64,000 bases of DNA from Pseudorasbora parva (taxonomy: Eukaryota > Chordata > Actinopteri > Cypriniformes > Gobionidae): assembly GCF_024679245.1 (NCBI RefSeq), contig NC_090177.1, positions 23,633,950-23,697,949 of the forward strand. The letters are read 5' to 3'. The notes below the pieces were generated by a model, which was not told the origin of the DNA, did not search any database, and was given only the letters and a program-made list of their open reading frames with translations. This document shows positions 36,546 to 47,936 of the stretch, piece after piece (within the stretch, counting starts at the first letter, position 1; each line of letters starts with the position of its first letter). A program made the translations under genes and the position numbers.

Positions 36546-38396
36546 TAGGCTTGGGCGGTATCCAAATTTTGATACCGTCAAACCTCCTCCCTATTTTACC
36601 TCGGTATACGGTATTACCGTGAATAATTAAAACATTATGATGTAAGGCTCAGACAGCGTCAACAAACTGTTGGCTTGTGCCTAAACCGTTCAGAAACTGA
36701 ATACCAAACACTAATACTGAAACAATAACAAAATAACATGCACAACAATATTAACAACTGGTATTAGCAACAAATAACAGTTTAAAAAAAGTGCAATACA
36801 ACAGTCAAACATAATTAAATTAACATAAACATCCAGAACAGGTTTAGCGCGCACAAATGAATTAAATCAAATCACACTGCCTGGAACAACTTTAAAGAGC
36901 AGCTTATAAAAAAAGTGTAAATAGACCCACAACAGTCAACCAGAGTTGAATTAACATAAAGATCTATATTATAAAAATGATTGCAAAGTAATAGGCCTAA
37001 ATAAAAATAAATTCTTTCCAGTCTTCTTAACAATATTGTTTTTAACGAAAACCAAATAAAATAGGCTACCTGAATCAATTGATTAACGAATTAATTAATT
37101 AAATAAATAACAATAAATGAAAAAGAGAAAAAGAAAAGAAAAAAGAAACGAATGGCAAGTGGCATCAAATCTAGTCAAGATTTTTCGCTAGAAAAACCAA
37201 CTTTGTCCGGCTTTAACAGGGCACGTTGTGGACCGACAACTTTGCCTGCGGGGCTGAAAACCGTTGTGCTTGTGGCTCCAAACAGTGAGTTGTCATTTGA
37301 GCTCCGACTCGGTCCTCTACGGTGCCGATGCCGCGGGACCTGCATCGGCTTGTTTTGTTTTTTGTTTTTTTGCAGCAAAAAAAAAAAACGATGTTTATTT
37401 AGGCTTATTCATTCGTTCTTTTAACGAATGAATGAGTTAACTGGCCTAAATAAACAAAATAATTCATGAATAGGCCTAAACGAATGAATGAATAAATAGG
37501 CCTAAATAAACGAATTAATGCATAAAAAAATAAGCCCATTAATGTTATTCCATTTGTTCAAATTTGCATTCACATTTTTAAGTAAGTTCCTTATGCGAGT
37601 CAAGTCTGCATTTATATGATAAAAAATACAGAAAAAAAGGTTTTCTATTTTAACATAGCCTACTTTTAAATATAATTTATTTATGTGATGCAAAGTATAT
37701 GTGTATATATATATATATATATATTTTTTTTTTTTTTACATTTGAGCCCCTGCCCCTGAGGAACTCTCTGCACGTTTTATGCTTACCGTTATGAGACAAT
37801 TGTCAGACAATTGACATTTGTTTTGTGAGTCCCATGTCCACTTGATTCTTGTGGAGTTCATGCTTATTGCTTACATTGCCAGCTGTGTGACAAAAGGCTT
37901 CGGCAATATTACAGCATAGTCCGAGGGTGCGCTCGGTTTTTCATCCACGCAGCAGTGAGTGGATGGTGGTTTTCGGATATGCGCCCTTAGGTTCAAGGTA
38001 TTTCCATCTCTCTTGCGGTCATCTTTTTGTTGCACAATTTGCAAATTGCCTCGTCTATATTTACCGCCTCTCCCTTCTCGTTCGGTCAAAACCCAAAATA
38101 CTTCCAAACTGCAGAAGTTGTTCTTTTTCGAGACCGAATAACTCAGTGCCCGACTCGCCGTCTTTTCCCCTCTCTCTCTTTCTCATCCGCTGTCACAATA
38201 ACGCATATATTTAGGCTTTAAATAAATAAATAGTATTTAATATGTAAATAGTTTAATTAGTTCAACTTATTAAATATTTAATAATTAATATTTTTTTAAT
38301 ATTTTTTTTTTGACGGTTTGAAGGTATTGAAACTGATACCGTTGCTATTTTTAGATCCCGCGGTATACCATTTTACCTTATTACCGCCCAAGCCTA
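36546..38396. mobile_element. hAT-type element inserted in a CA array
   Basis: 1851 bp, TAGGCTTGGGCGGTAT at the left and ATTACCGCCCAAGCCTA at the right. ACACACAC on both sides fits an 8-bp duplication but cannot be told from the CA array itself. It contains (AT)n at about 37696-37722 and a broken BED finger on the minus strand. Confidence 0.88.
37940..38060 (-). pseudogene. Frameshifted BED zinc finger of a hAT transposase
   Basis: One minus-strand frame reads ANCKLCNKKMTARE, the C-x-x-C half. A neighbouring frame reads GNTLNLRAHIRK, the usual following phrase with the His half. A frameshift separates them. Confidence 0.7.
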
Positions 38397-38413
38397 ACAC
38401 ACACACACACAAA

Positions 38414-39526
38414 ACACACGTTACAGAGCCTTACTATTGAGAGCTGCCCTGCAGGTACAAAACATTCACTGGCCTTATCCTTATGAAAGCTAGTTGAAAG
38501 ACATCAGGCCACTGTGTCCTCCTGCCTTTTTTCTATCCATGTGCAGAGTATTTCTTCGCTTACAATCATTGTTATTTCAACCTAAATCCACACACGCGCA
38601 TGCACACAAGCACTGACCCTTAAAACTGTTTTTATAACATGAGATTTTGCCGTTATTCTTGCATTACTTGATTAGGAAGTAGCTCTCTGTCTGTGAGAAC
38701 AAGGGAGCAGTAATGAATAGAAATCCTCCAGTCAGTTGTAATGCTGCCTTGATAGGTTGGAATGAATAGAGGGATTTGGGTAGAAAAAGGTGTTTTTTTT
38801 TCGCCCTCGCTCAGCACTCAGCAGATATGATTACATTCAAGGAGAGCAGGGTGGCGATGAGGGAATGATTTTGGCAGGGTTCTCCTGGGTACTGTTGACA
38901 GAATCTAAATTACTAATATCCCCCCATCTGGAGCAGCTGATGGATGGAAATCGGCAATATCCTGGGCGAGCACAAGCCAGACCATCTCTTTTATTTCCCC
39001 TGGTGTTAATCCTCCTCGCTGCCACCACTTTAATGACACTCCTAATTGACTAATTTGGAGTGCACAGAGGGAGCTGGGTGGACGCTTAGACGCTGATATC
39101 CCTAGCGAGTCCATTCAGAAATCAAGCACAACTAATGAATCCCCCTGTGGTTGTTAACCAAGGGCTGCATGTAGACAAATGGATTTATGAGTTCCATTTT
39201 CTGTCTCTAAAAGAAATATGCAGTAGCAATACTCATTAAAGCCAAGTAGAGACATAATGGTCTAATTGATAGCAAGCTTGACGTGTAATTCTCTTATACT
39301 GTAATGTTATACTGGTACAATGGCACAGCACTGCATGCTTCGGGTCAATGCGAATTCAAAAGCCCTTTGTAAGTGGTTTCATCTCAGCGCCTATGTGTTT
39401 TTAAGGCCTTGCAGTGCTCAACAAAAAGGATTTTTTTCTGATGGACTCACTTTACTTTTTTATCTTTATAAAATTTGCTCGACAATAAAGATTTTTGTCT
39501 ACTGACATAAACCTGACATACTGACT
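38414..39526. other. Apparently unique block in ephb2 intron 3
   Basis: No repeat signatures. 38640-39260 has balanced composition with several TAAT-type words (for example CTAATTGACTAATTTGG at 39040-39056). A possible place for conserved regulatory DNA, on appearance only. Confidence 0.3.
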
Positions 39527-39990
39527 TAGCTCACCCAAAAATGAAAATTCTGTCATTAATTCCTTACCCTCATGTTGTTCCAGACCCGTAAGACCTTCGT
39601 TTACAAATTGAGATATTTTTGATGAAATCCAGAAGAGCTCTCTGACCTTCCATAGACAGCAATATAAATACCACCTTCAAGGTCCAGAGAGGTGGTAAAA
39701 ACATTTTTAAAATAGTCCACGTGAACGCAGTTGTTCAACCTTAATTTGATGAAGCGACAAGAATTATTTTTGTGGGAAAAAAACAAACAAAAATAACGAC
39801 CTTATTCAGCAAATTCTTCTCATCTGTGTCATTCTCCTATGCTGTCGACGTAGTAAATGCAGTGCAGCGCTTCAGAGTTCAACGTCAGAACAGCGGCTCA
39901 CCATTGGCTAGCTCCTGCGTTAGCATCACACGCATACGTCATGGTGCTCACGTGAACACCGTCGGCCAATGGTGAGCCGCCATTCTATGG
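39527..39990. mobile_element. Angel-like MITE, truncated
   Basis: Left phrases CACCCAAAAATGAAAATTCT, CCTCATGTTGTTCCAGACCC and GTAAGACCTTCGTTTACA are clear. The right arm is missing. Confidence 0.7.
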
Positions 39991-40640
39991 TGAGCCACTG
40001 TATGCTGTATGCATGATACTATATCCACCCAGAATATGCAATTTAGCATTATTTTGTTCATAATCTGCTTTCCTGTACAGGACTATAGTATCATCATCTT
40101 CAACAATAAGGCATATAGTATACAGCCTATATGAATTTGAACCCATAATAGCATTGCATTATTTTCTCACATAGTTCTGATTGACGAACACCTAAACCAT
40201 ACATTTTAAATGCTCTTGCTCACAGCTGCTCTTCATGATTGCTTTTGCACCACTGTTAATCTCACAATCCACTTCACGAGCATAGCTTGAGATAAATTCA
40301 AATCATACGTTCGCCCTTTCATCAACGTCGTAGAGACAGATCTGCTAACCGTTATGGGCAGGACAGCAAGTGGTGCCCACTGCAGAGTCAATTTATGTCC
40401 ACCTCCACCTCTCTGGACGTCTAACGGGTAGAGGCACAGAGTTGTTGCTAGGGTTAGGGTGTGGTTGGATATTCTAGCTTCACCCATTAGGCCCAGATTG
40501 CATTCACTTCTCCTTGCTGGACGTCTAGCGTGGGGGAGGTAGATGTAAGCTCCACCTATTTGCACTGCAGACCTAAGTTAAACCAGGTGTCCCTGAGACC
40601 TACAGATGACTCCCACACTGGTTGGTTGAAGGCTTGACGC
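39991..40640. other. ephb2 intron 3, possible unclassified repeat
   Basis: 40350-40560 has TCTGGACGTCTA and CTGGACGTCTAGCG repeated, plus CACCTCCACCT. No family recognised. Confidence 0.3.
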
Positions 40641-41129
40641 CTAAGGCCCCATTTACACTGCGTGGTTCAAGTGGCCCAATTCTGATTTTTTTCCTCTTAT
40701 ATTGATTTCATGTGATCGGATATGACGTGAACTTGTAAGCAGGAAAAAAACGCATGAATTCCGATATCCTCAGATCAGATTCAGTCTTCACTTAAATGTG
40801 GTAAATCCGATATGATTATATGATCCGGATAAGAGCATTTGATATTCCCCAGTAAATGCGAGTCGTACGTCATTGAAAAAGGGACGGAGGCGAATGGCGT
40901 CAACTCAGGTTGACGCATACTGCGATCTCACATGCAACAAGTGCTCTTTTCTTTTTTTCTCCACCTTACGAGAGCAATGTTTTGCTGACCTTTTAAAGAA
41001 AGCAAAACATTGTTTTTCTTCCTTTTCTGGGTCAGAATGTCTTGGGCTGTTTCGCGTTTATAAAAAAATCTGATTTAGTCACCAAATCGGAATTGTGCAT
41101 CAAGACCTGCAATGTAAATGCAGCCTTAG
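40641..41129. mobile_element. 489-bp MITE with CTAAGGC ends
   Basis: CTAAGGCCCCATTTACACTG is mirrored by CAATGTAAATGCAGCCTTAG. Further inward, CCCAATTCTGATTT pairs with AAATCGGAATTG. No coding capacity. Confidence 0.8.
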
Positions 41130-41164
41130 TGTAGCTACTTTGACAGCATCAGAACCCTGGCTAA

Positions 41165-41640
41165 TGCCGAGTTCAGACTGCACGATTGTCAAACTCGTCA
41201 GATGTCTCGTCGCTCTTTTCAGACTGTGGCCCAGCATTCCGTGAGTTTTCAAGAGGAAGAATCACAGTCAACTATTGAAAAGGAAACAACGCAAGATCAC
41301 GTGCGTTAGCCCGGAGTTCTTGCACAAGACTGGAATGCCCTCCTGCTGCCCTGTATCTCGCTCTCTCATTGGCTGTCGGTCATCGCCGATATAATTTTTA
41401 GTCAGAACACATTTCACACAGCAGGAGTTTGAATCGCCAACAGGTCCAGATATTTAGCAGGCCAAATATCTCGGTGACTCGTCAGCGATTCCCTCAGAGG
41501 GAAACTGTGTGATTGTCACTCACGTGCACAAGCACCGATTTGCCTGTGATTTTGGGCGTTTGTCCGCAATTTCGCAAAGTGTGAACTCACTCTGAATCGG
41601 ACGACGTCTCGCCCCCTATGAACAACACTATCACTTGGGA
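41165..41640. mobile_element. Possible MITE (GCCGAGTTCAGACTGCACGA)
   Basis: The opening phrase resembles the end of a common fish MITE, and GTGTGAACTCACTCTGAATC lies near the other side. The ends do not pair cleanly, so the boundaries are tentative. Confidence 0.4.
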
Positions 41641-41940
41641 ATAAGATATCTAGTGTTCCACTAACCTGCTGCACATCAATAATCAGACAGACTCCAGACA
41701 TAGCCTTTGAATATGTTTTAGTCATGGCCGGAGGACCTTGTATCAATCACAGAGAATCCCACCAGGAAAAAGAGTACAACAGTTTTTGTAGAATAAGAGC
41801 ATAGCAAAGGGGACATGATTCATTACATCAATTTCCTACAATATGATTGGTTCTTCATGTATAATTCAGCAAACTCTTCTGTTTCTAGGCAAAAAAAAAA
41901 AAAAAAATATCGGGATTACTTGAATACTTCCCTTTGTTGC

Positions 41941-42645
41941 TTAAAGGGTTAGTTCACCCAAAAATGAAATTGATGTCATTAATGACTCACCCTAATGTCG
42001 TTCCTCACCCGTAAGACCGCTGTTCATCATCGGAACACAGTTTAAGATATTTTATTTTAGTCCCAGAGCATATGCAGTCTATGCATACTGTACTGTCCAT
42101 GTCCAGAAAGGGAATAAAAACATCATCAAAGTAGTCCATATGTGACATCAGTTGGTTAAGAATCTCTTAAAGCATCGAAAATACATTTTGATCCAAAAAT
42201 TTCAAAAACTATGAATTTATTCAGCATTGTCTTCTCTTCCGTGTTTCTCCCAAAAGATTCAAAAGGTTAATGAATCAGTGAATCAATGCTTCGGGTCGCC
42301 AATGTTACGTGATTTCAGCAGTTTGGCGGTTTGATGCGTTTCGAACTGCTGAAATCACGTGACATTGGCGACCCGAATCATTGATCAATTCACACCGTTT
42401 GAATCTTTTCAGAGGAACGCAGAAGAGAAGACAATGCTGAAAAAAATCATAGTTTTTGATATTTTTGGACCAAAATGTATTTTCGATGCTTCAAGAGATT
42501 CTAATCAACCAACTGATGTCACATATGGACGACTTTGATGATGTTTTTATTCCCTTTCTGGACATGGACAGTATAGTGGGCATTGACTGCATATGCTCTG
42601 GGACTAAATATAAAATATCTTAAACTGTGTTCCGATGATGAATGG
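41941..42645. mobile_element. Fold-back family B, nearly full copy
   Basis: About 700 bp of self-complementary sequence. The left arm starts TTAAAGGGTTAGTTCACCC. The centre at about 42290-42385 has GGTCGCCAATGTTACGTGAT mirrored by ATCACGTGACATTGGCGACC. The right arm stops at GTTCCGATGATGAATGG, so the terminal 60-80 bp are lost. Confidence 0.9.
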
Positions 42646-44889
42646 ACATAGTTTAAAGTCATAAGTTTATATATTTAGATATTTGTCTAGTTTAATTATA
42701 TTCAGATATGATTCAAACACACACTGATTTTGGCCCATGGTTTTGAGGACATTTAGGTTTCAAAAGCACATCATTGTTAAACCTGCAAGAAAAATAAATG
42801 TTAGTTATGATTAATTAAAAATTCTATCAGCATTCTCTCAATGCAACGCAGATTTGGAAAAACATAGAGAAGACGTAAAATGTTCTGATGTTGTTAGGAA
42901 ATTTTGGGGAAAATAAGACATAATGCATAAAAATGATTCAAATTAGCAGTGTTTAAAGATTAGTAAAATAATGCATATTTTACAGTACATGTAGGTATTT
43001 CATTGTATAATGACAAAAAGGGAAAATTCAAAAAACAAAAAAAAAGAATAAATAAAGACCATTTACCTTAAAATCAAACTTTTTTAGAATTTTTATTTTA
43101 AATACTTTTTTAAACAGTGTGGGCAAGAATAGCTATACTGACTAAGTATACTGACCCAAAACTCTCACACTGGCCCTGGGCCATCGGGCCGTTCTTATTG
43201 TTGAGTCCTGGCTTGTATTTTGCTTTTTGAAACATGACTAACCAGCCTTATGAAAGGAAGTACAGGAACAGCTTGGGAAAATAATTTACATATGTCCTTT
43301 GCCAGGAACGCCTCTCCTCTCCATAGTCAAGAGCTGAGACTCACCCACACCTCAAGTAATTCTAGTGGTAGCTCTTATTCAGTTAATCCAACTAACCATC
43401 TGACCCTCATTGTTCTTCTCTTGAGATGTTCTACAGCCCTCTCGCTGTCATTCAGATTTGGTTTGTGATGGATATTATTGACTCGCCCTCTAGATGCATT
43501 TCATAAGTAATTACATAGACCTCCTGCTACAGTCTCTGCTTGTTTTAACGTTTAATGATTATAAATAGCTAAATTCATCTGGACAGAATTGGCTGCAGAT
43601 GAATTACCTCTACTGTATGGAGCTGGACTGTGGCCAATCCCTCAAGCCAAGCCTCCCTGTGTCTCCAAACAAGATGAATGTTGGCTGATTTTGCTTACAT
43701 TGTGTTATGGCCAATCAATACATTCCTCCACGGCCAGCCGCAATGAGCATTTGTTTTAGTATGTTGACCTTTCAATTAGAAGTAATGGTTTTGTTATCTT
43801 GTTAACTTTGAATACGATATTTTATTATCTAGGGAGGGAGTACCTTAGGCCTAAACCTCAATTTTTGATTTGTTGGAGTAACCTCAAAGCTAAAAGCTTA
43901 CAGTAAATCAAGGCTGTATATTCTTTATTATCTAAATATCTGATGTTTTACATTAGCTAAATCCTGCAATGAGTGTCCACTGGAATGTTGTATCAATCTT
44001 TTAATCTTTCACAGTTACTGCTGAGGGCCGCTTAGTGACCGCTCACCTTTGCAGTGCTGCCTTTATTTAAAAGCTCTGGTTTCAAGTATTTACTTGCTGG
44101 ATAATCTGTTCAGATGGGCATCATCATGTACCAACACCTATCTGTTTTCAGTGAAAAAATTACTTTTAAAATGACTCTTATGAGGCGGTGAATTTTTGTG
44201 AATCATGAGCATACAGTGTGACTGTGTAGTAGAGACCTGCACTCCCATGGGAAAAGCTTGATGGAAAATCTGCTCATACCTTCTGGTCTAGGATCAGCTT
44301 TCAAAATAATAATAATAATAGCACAAAGGCAAAACATTTGGCAAGTGATCCAGTGCATATCTGTGTTTGCGCTCTGGAGAGCCTCAGTGTTTTATTTATT
44401 TACAACATGTTTTTGCAGTGTTGAGCAATGTAGCGAGTCATAAAATATCTGTTGATATCTTGAACATTATGGCTAATCAGAGGTGTTTAAGTTAAAATCC
44501 TCTCATTATAACAAACAAAGTGTAGACGATATGTAAATAAATGATTGAGTGTGCAGTGTAGACAGCTTCATATTAAAATATAGTTCTGTGAGATAGTGAT
44601 TGAGTAAAATAAGTGACAGATTTTAAATTGGTGATTACAGAGAGAACGCTCTTTTACGTTTTTTTTACTTTGTCAAATCACGCATGCAGTAAGCTTGCGT
44701 TTCTATTAAAATTCATAGTGATTTGTGAATGTAGAAGCTTTAATAAATTATTTATCGTGAACGCTTATGCTGGGATGTGTTGTTGTTCGGTGGCCTAACT
44801 TAAAACTATTTCATGCAAATTTCATGGACATACTGAAAAAAATATATGTACCGGTATTCTTTTGTTGGATTTTTTGTCTGCAGGAGCGG
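42646..44889. other. ephb2 intron 3, apparently unique
   Basis: No transposon ends seen. 43540-43780 is of balanced composition. No coding evidence. Confidence 0.4.
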
Positions 44890-44894
44890 GGACA

Positions 44895-45075
44895 GTTAAA
44901 GGACAACTCCGGTGAGAAATGAACCTAGGGGTAATTAACAGATGGTTACCGAGTAGATCGTTCTCTGGGATGCGTTTTCATGAAAATCGAATGTAAAGAG
45001 TTTTATCTCTACAAACAGATTAGCTTATAACACTAGTCTATGGGGCACAGGGTAGACACTGGGTAGTAAAATTAA
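44895..45075. mobile_element. Fragment of a GACAACTCCGGTGAGAAATG repeat
   Basis: TTAAAGGACAACTCCGGTGA, ACCTAGGGGTAATTAACA and TCTATGGGGCACAGGGTAG are phrases of a dispersed repeat that I recall from cyprinids. The right end is not found. Confidence 0.5.
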
Positions 45076-45164
45076 ATAGGATAGGAATTAAGTTTGTGAA
45101 ATGTAATTAATACATTTTTATTTTTATATATTTATTTAATTTATTTATTGCTAGAGGTCAGAGG

Positions 45165-45633
45165 AGAATGGGCCGACTGATTCAAGCTGATAGAAGAGCA
45201 ACTTTGACTGAAATAACCACTCGTTACAATTGAGGTATGCAGCAAAGCTTTTGTGAAGCCACAACATGCACAACCTTAAGGCGGATGGGCTACAACAACA
45301 GAAGACCCCCCCGGGTACCACTCATCTCTACTACAAACAGGAAAAAGAGGCTACAATTTGCATGAGCTCACCAACATTGGACAGTTGAAGACTGGAAAAA
45401 GGATGCCTGGTCTAATGAGTCTTGATTTCTGTTGAGACATTCAGATGGTAGAATTAGAATTTGGCGTAAACAGAATTAGAGCATGAATCCATCATACATT
45501 GTTACCACTGTGCAGGCTAGTGGTGATGGTGGATGTTTTCTTGGCACACTTTAGGCCCCTTAGTGCCAATTGGGAATCGTTTAAATGCCATGGCCTACTT
45601 GAGCATTGTTTCTCATCATGTCCATCCCTTTAT
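45165..45633 (+). pseudogene. Tc1-like transposase pseudogene (C-terminal catalytic part)
   Basis: Frames read IQADRRATLTEITTRYN, LRRMGYNNRRP, PLISTTNRKKRLQFA, HWTVEDWKKDAW, LLRHSDGRIRIWRKQN and APLVPIGNRLNAMAYLS, in Tc1/mariner transposase order. Stops (for example TGA after WSNES) and frameshifts break it, and the final DDE parts are missing. It ends abruptly at the fold-back fragment 45634. Confidence 0.88.
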
Positions 45634-45977
45634 GACCGTTTGAATCTTTATTTGAGGTTTGAAAACAAACGTGGAAGAGAAGACAATGCTGAATAAAGTC
45701 GTGGTTTTTGCTATTTTTGGACCAAAATGTATTTTCGATGCTTCAAGAGATTTTAATTAACTAACTGATGTCACATATGGACTACTTTAATGATGTTTTT
45801 ATTCCCTTTCTGGACATGGACAGTATAGTGTGCCTACACTTAGAAACGCTGTCGGACTAAATATAAAATATCTTAAACTGTGTTCTGAAGATGAAAGGAG
45901 GTCTCACGGGTGTGGAACGAAATTAGGGTGAGTCATTAATGACATCAATTTCATTTTTGGGTGAACTAACCCTTTAA
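45634..45977. mobile_element. Fold-back family B, right half
   Basis: Follows the right arm of 41941-42645 and keeps the true end, TTTTTGGGTGAACTAACCCT then TTAA. Confidence 0.85.
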
Positions 45978-46570
45978 GTTTTAGTAATTGTATTTACTTT
46001 TACTTCAGCTAAAACTTATTTCAGTTAGTTGCCAAGGCAACAGCTTTCATCTCATTTTTATATTTTTATTTTATTTTTTAGCTTTATTTTAATTATTGAA
46101 AAATAATTAGTTTTAGTTAACATTAACAACACTTAATTGAATAGTGAGGGTTAGGGTTAGGATACCCAGCCCTAAAGAGAGAACAGTACAATAGATCGCT
46201 GCTTCAATGTCCTCCTCACATTGGAAATGGTTCTAGAATATCAGGCATATGACACATTCACTGTGACAAAGGGTATTGTATGTGTCTGGATGTAATTATA
46301 TATGGCAGTGAGACTGCACTGTGGATGTGAGGTCTGGAAAGTCCCAAGATGAACCGTGTTATTCGGCATGGCAGGAAGAAAGGGTGCTGGAGCCTGTCTC
46401 CTGCACTGACTTTATCAGGTACAGCTCTCTAATCCAATCTCAGCACCACATTGCTGCAGGGAGGTCGTCTGCAACCTTATTTGTACCTGTGACAGGATGT
46501 ATTTCAATTTGTTTCACCACAGCACTGAATGTAAAGAGTCGGCAGTCAGGCTTTACAGAAACCAAATGAG
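45978..46570. other. ephb2 intron 3, nothing recognised
   Basis: Includes two or three units of GGGTTA near 46147, too few to mean a telomere relic. No gene. Confidence 0.4.
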
Positions 46571-46627
46571 TTTGTTATTTGTCCATGCAGAAGAGTGTGC
46601 TTTTCTTCTGCACGGACAAATAACAAA
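46571..46627. repeat. 57-nt hairpin with 23-bp stem
   Basis: Arms 46571-46593 and 46605-46627 pair over 23 positions with one mismatch. The loop is 11 nt. In a transcript of ephb2 intron 3 this would fold stably. Could be a pre-miRNA-like hairpin or a tiny palindromic repeat. Confidence 0.75.
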
Positions 46628-46992
46628 TATACATGCAGTATACATTGCAAACACAACAGATGCATACAATATCAGCATATTTTAGTTGCGCAATGACAAC
46701 TTGCCCTTAGGCTGCTAGGTTATGTTACAATCCTTAAATCAAAAGCTTTAGCCTTAAAAAATTACTTCTGAAGAAGGTTAAGTGGTCATGCAAGGCAAGG
46801 TCACTAATCCACAGGTTTTGATTTCTGTCATACAATGGATTATTGAGAATTTGTTTGGATTGCTTTCTCATTATACATCTCACAAAACATTGATATTTAC
46901 GTGTTGACTGCCGAAGACCATCTGATCACTTCACTGACTTTTTTGTTTAGCTGAGAATGCAACTGATGATAATAAGATGGTTACGTTTTTAT

Positions 46993-47928
46993 TAGGGCCG
47001 GCCCCTAATAGTCAACTGAACGTTAATCAATGAAAAGAGGCTTAGTCGACTAAAATTGTATTAGTCGTCTGACGCAACAACAAAACTCAATAGCTCCAAA
47101 AAAATGATTAACTGCGGGTCCTTGTATTAATTACAGTATGTGAGGCAGGTAATCCAAACCTTCATCTTTTTTTCATGGACCTCAAATATGGCTTAACTTA
47201 GCTGCTCAGTTAACCTAGATAAATGTGCACTATTATGAGGCTCATATCCAAGTGTTTGTGCGGAGTGTGGAAGCTGAAGTATAGTGTGCTTGCTACATGA
47301 CATGGAGGCGCTGGTGAGATCACACCACAACAGCGGAAACAACTGAAATACACCATCATTTCTGATCAGACAGATCAGAGTAATGCATCATTTAAAAATG
47401 TAAAGGATCCACTTTTATTTGTGTAAAACATGTTGTGCTTTTGTAAAATATGGTAACTGTAAGGGTCTAAGTTGGTTTAAGCGGCAATGGATGCAAAACA
47501 GATCCGAGAGAAATTTTGAAAAGGAGAATTAAAAACAAAAAAGGAAGGAAAGAAATTATCGTGTGGAAGTGTTTTATTGAACTGGTTAACCAGAACAAAT
47601 CAGGTGATGTATGTAATTGTTGTGAAGAGCTGTATATGACAACAACTCATTAAGCTTATATCCAGCCTTTGCTTGAAATGGACGTATTTAATGTCTTGCG
47701 TGTTTGTTCAAGAATTTGGAGTGACAGGAAATGGGGTCAATTTATGTTTGAAGGGAGTAAAGCCTGTGTTTAGGTAATGCAGTTTGGTCAAATAATAACT
47801 TTAAATTTAAATATGTAAATGTTAATTATATATTTAAGTTATTAAATTAAATATAAACGTGTGATTTAGTTGGCTCAAATGAATGACTACTAGTTGGCTT
47901 GAAAAGTCTTAAGTCAGGGGCAGCCCTA
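46993..47928. mobile_element. hAT-type element, 8-bp duplication GTTTTTAT
   Basis: 936 bp, TAGGGCCGGCCCCTAATAGT at the left and CAGGGGCAGCCCTA at the right, with GTTTTTAT at 46985-46992 and 47929-47936. Near 47564-47644 a plus frame reads WKCFIELVNQNKSGDVCNCC, a BED-finger-like W..F..C-x-x-C remnant. Confidence 0.93.
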
Positions 47929-47936
47929 GTTTTTAT

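Noticed and set aside
45165..45633. Active Tc1 transposon
   Set aside because: In-frame stops, frameshifts, missing catalytic end and no terminal inverted repeats.
46147..46163. GGGTTAGGGTTAGG, also short units at 20822 and 40447
   Set aside because: Two or three units only. Too short for an interstitial telomere track.
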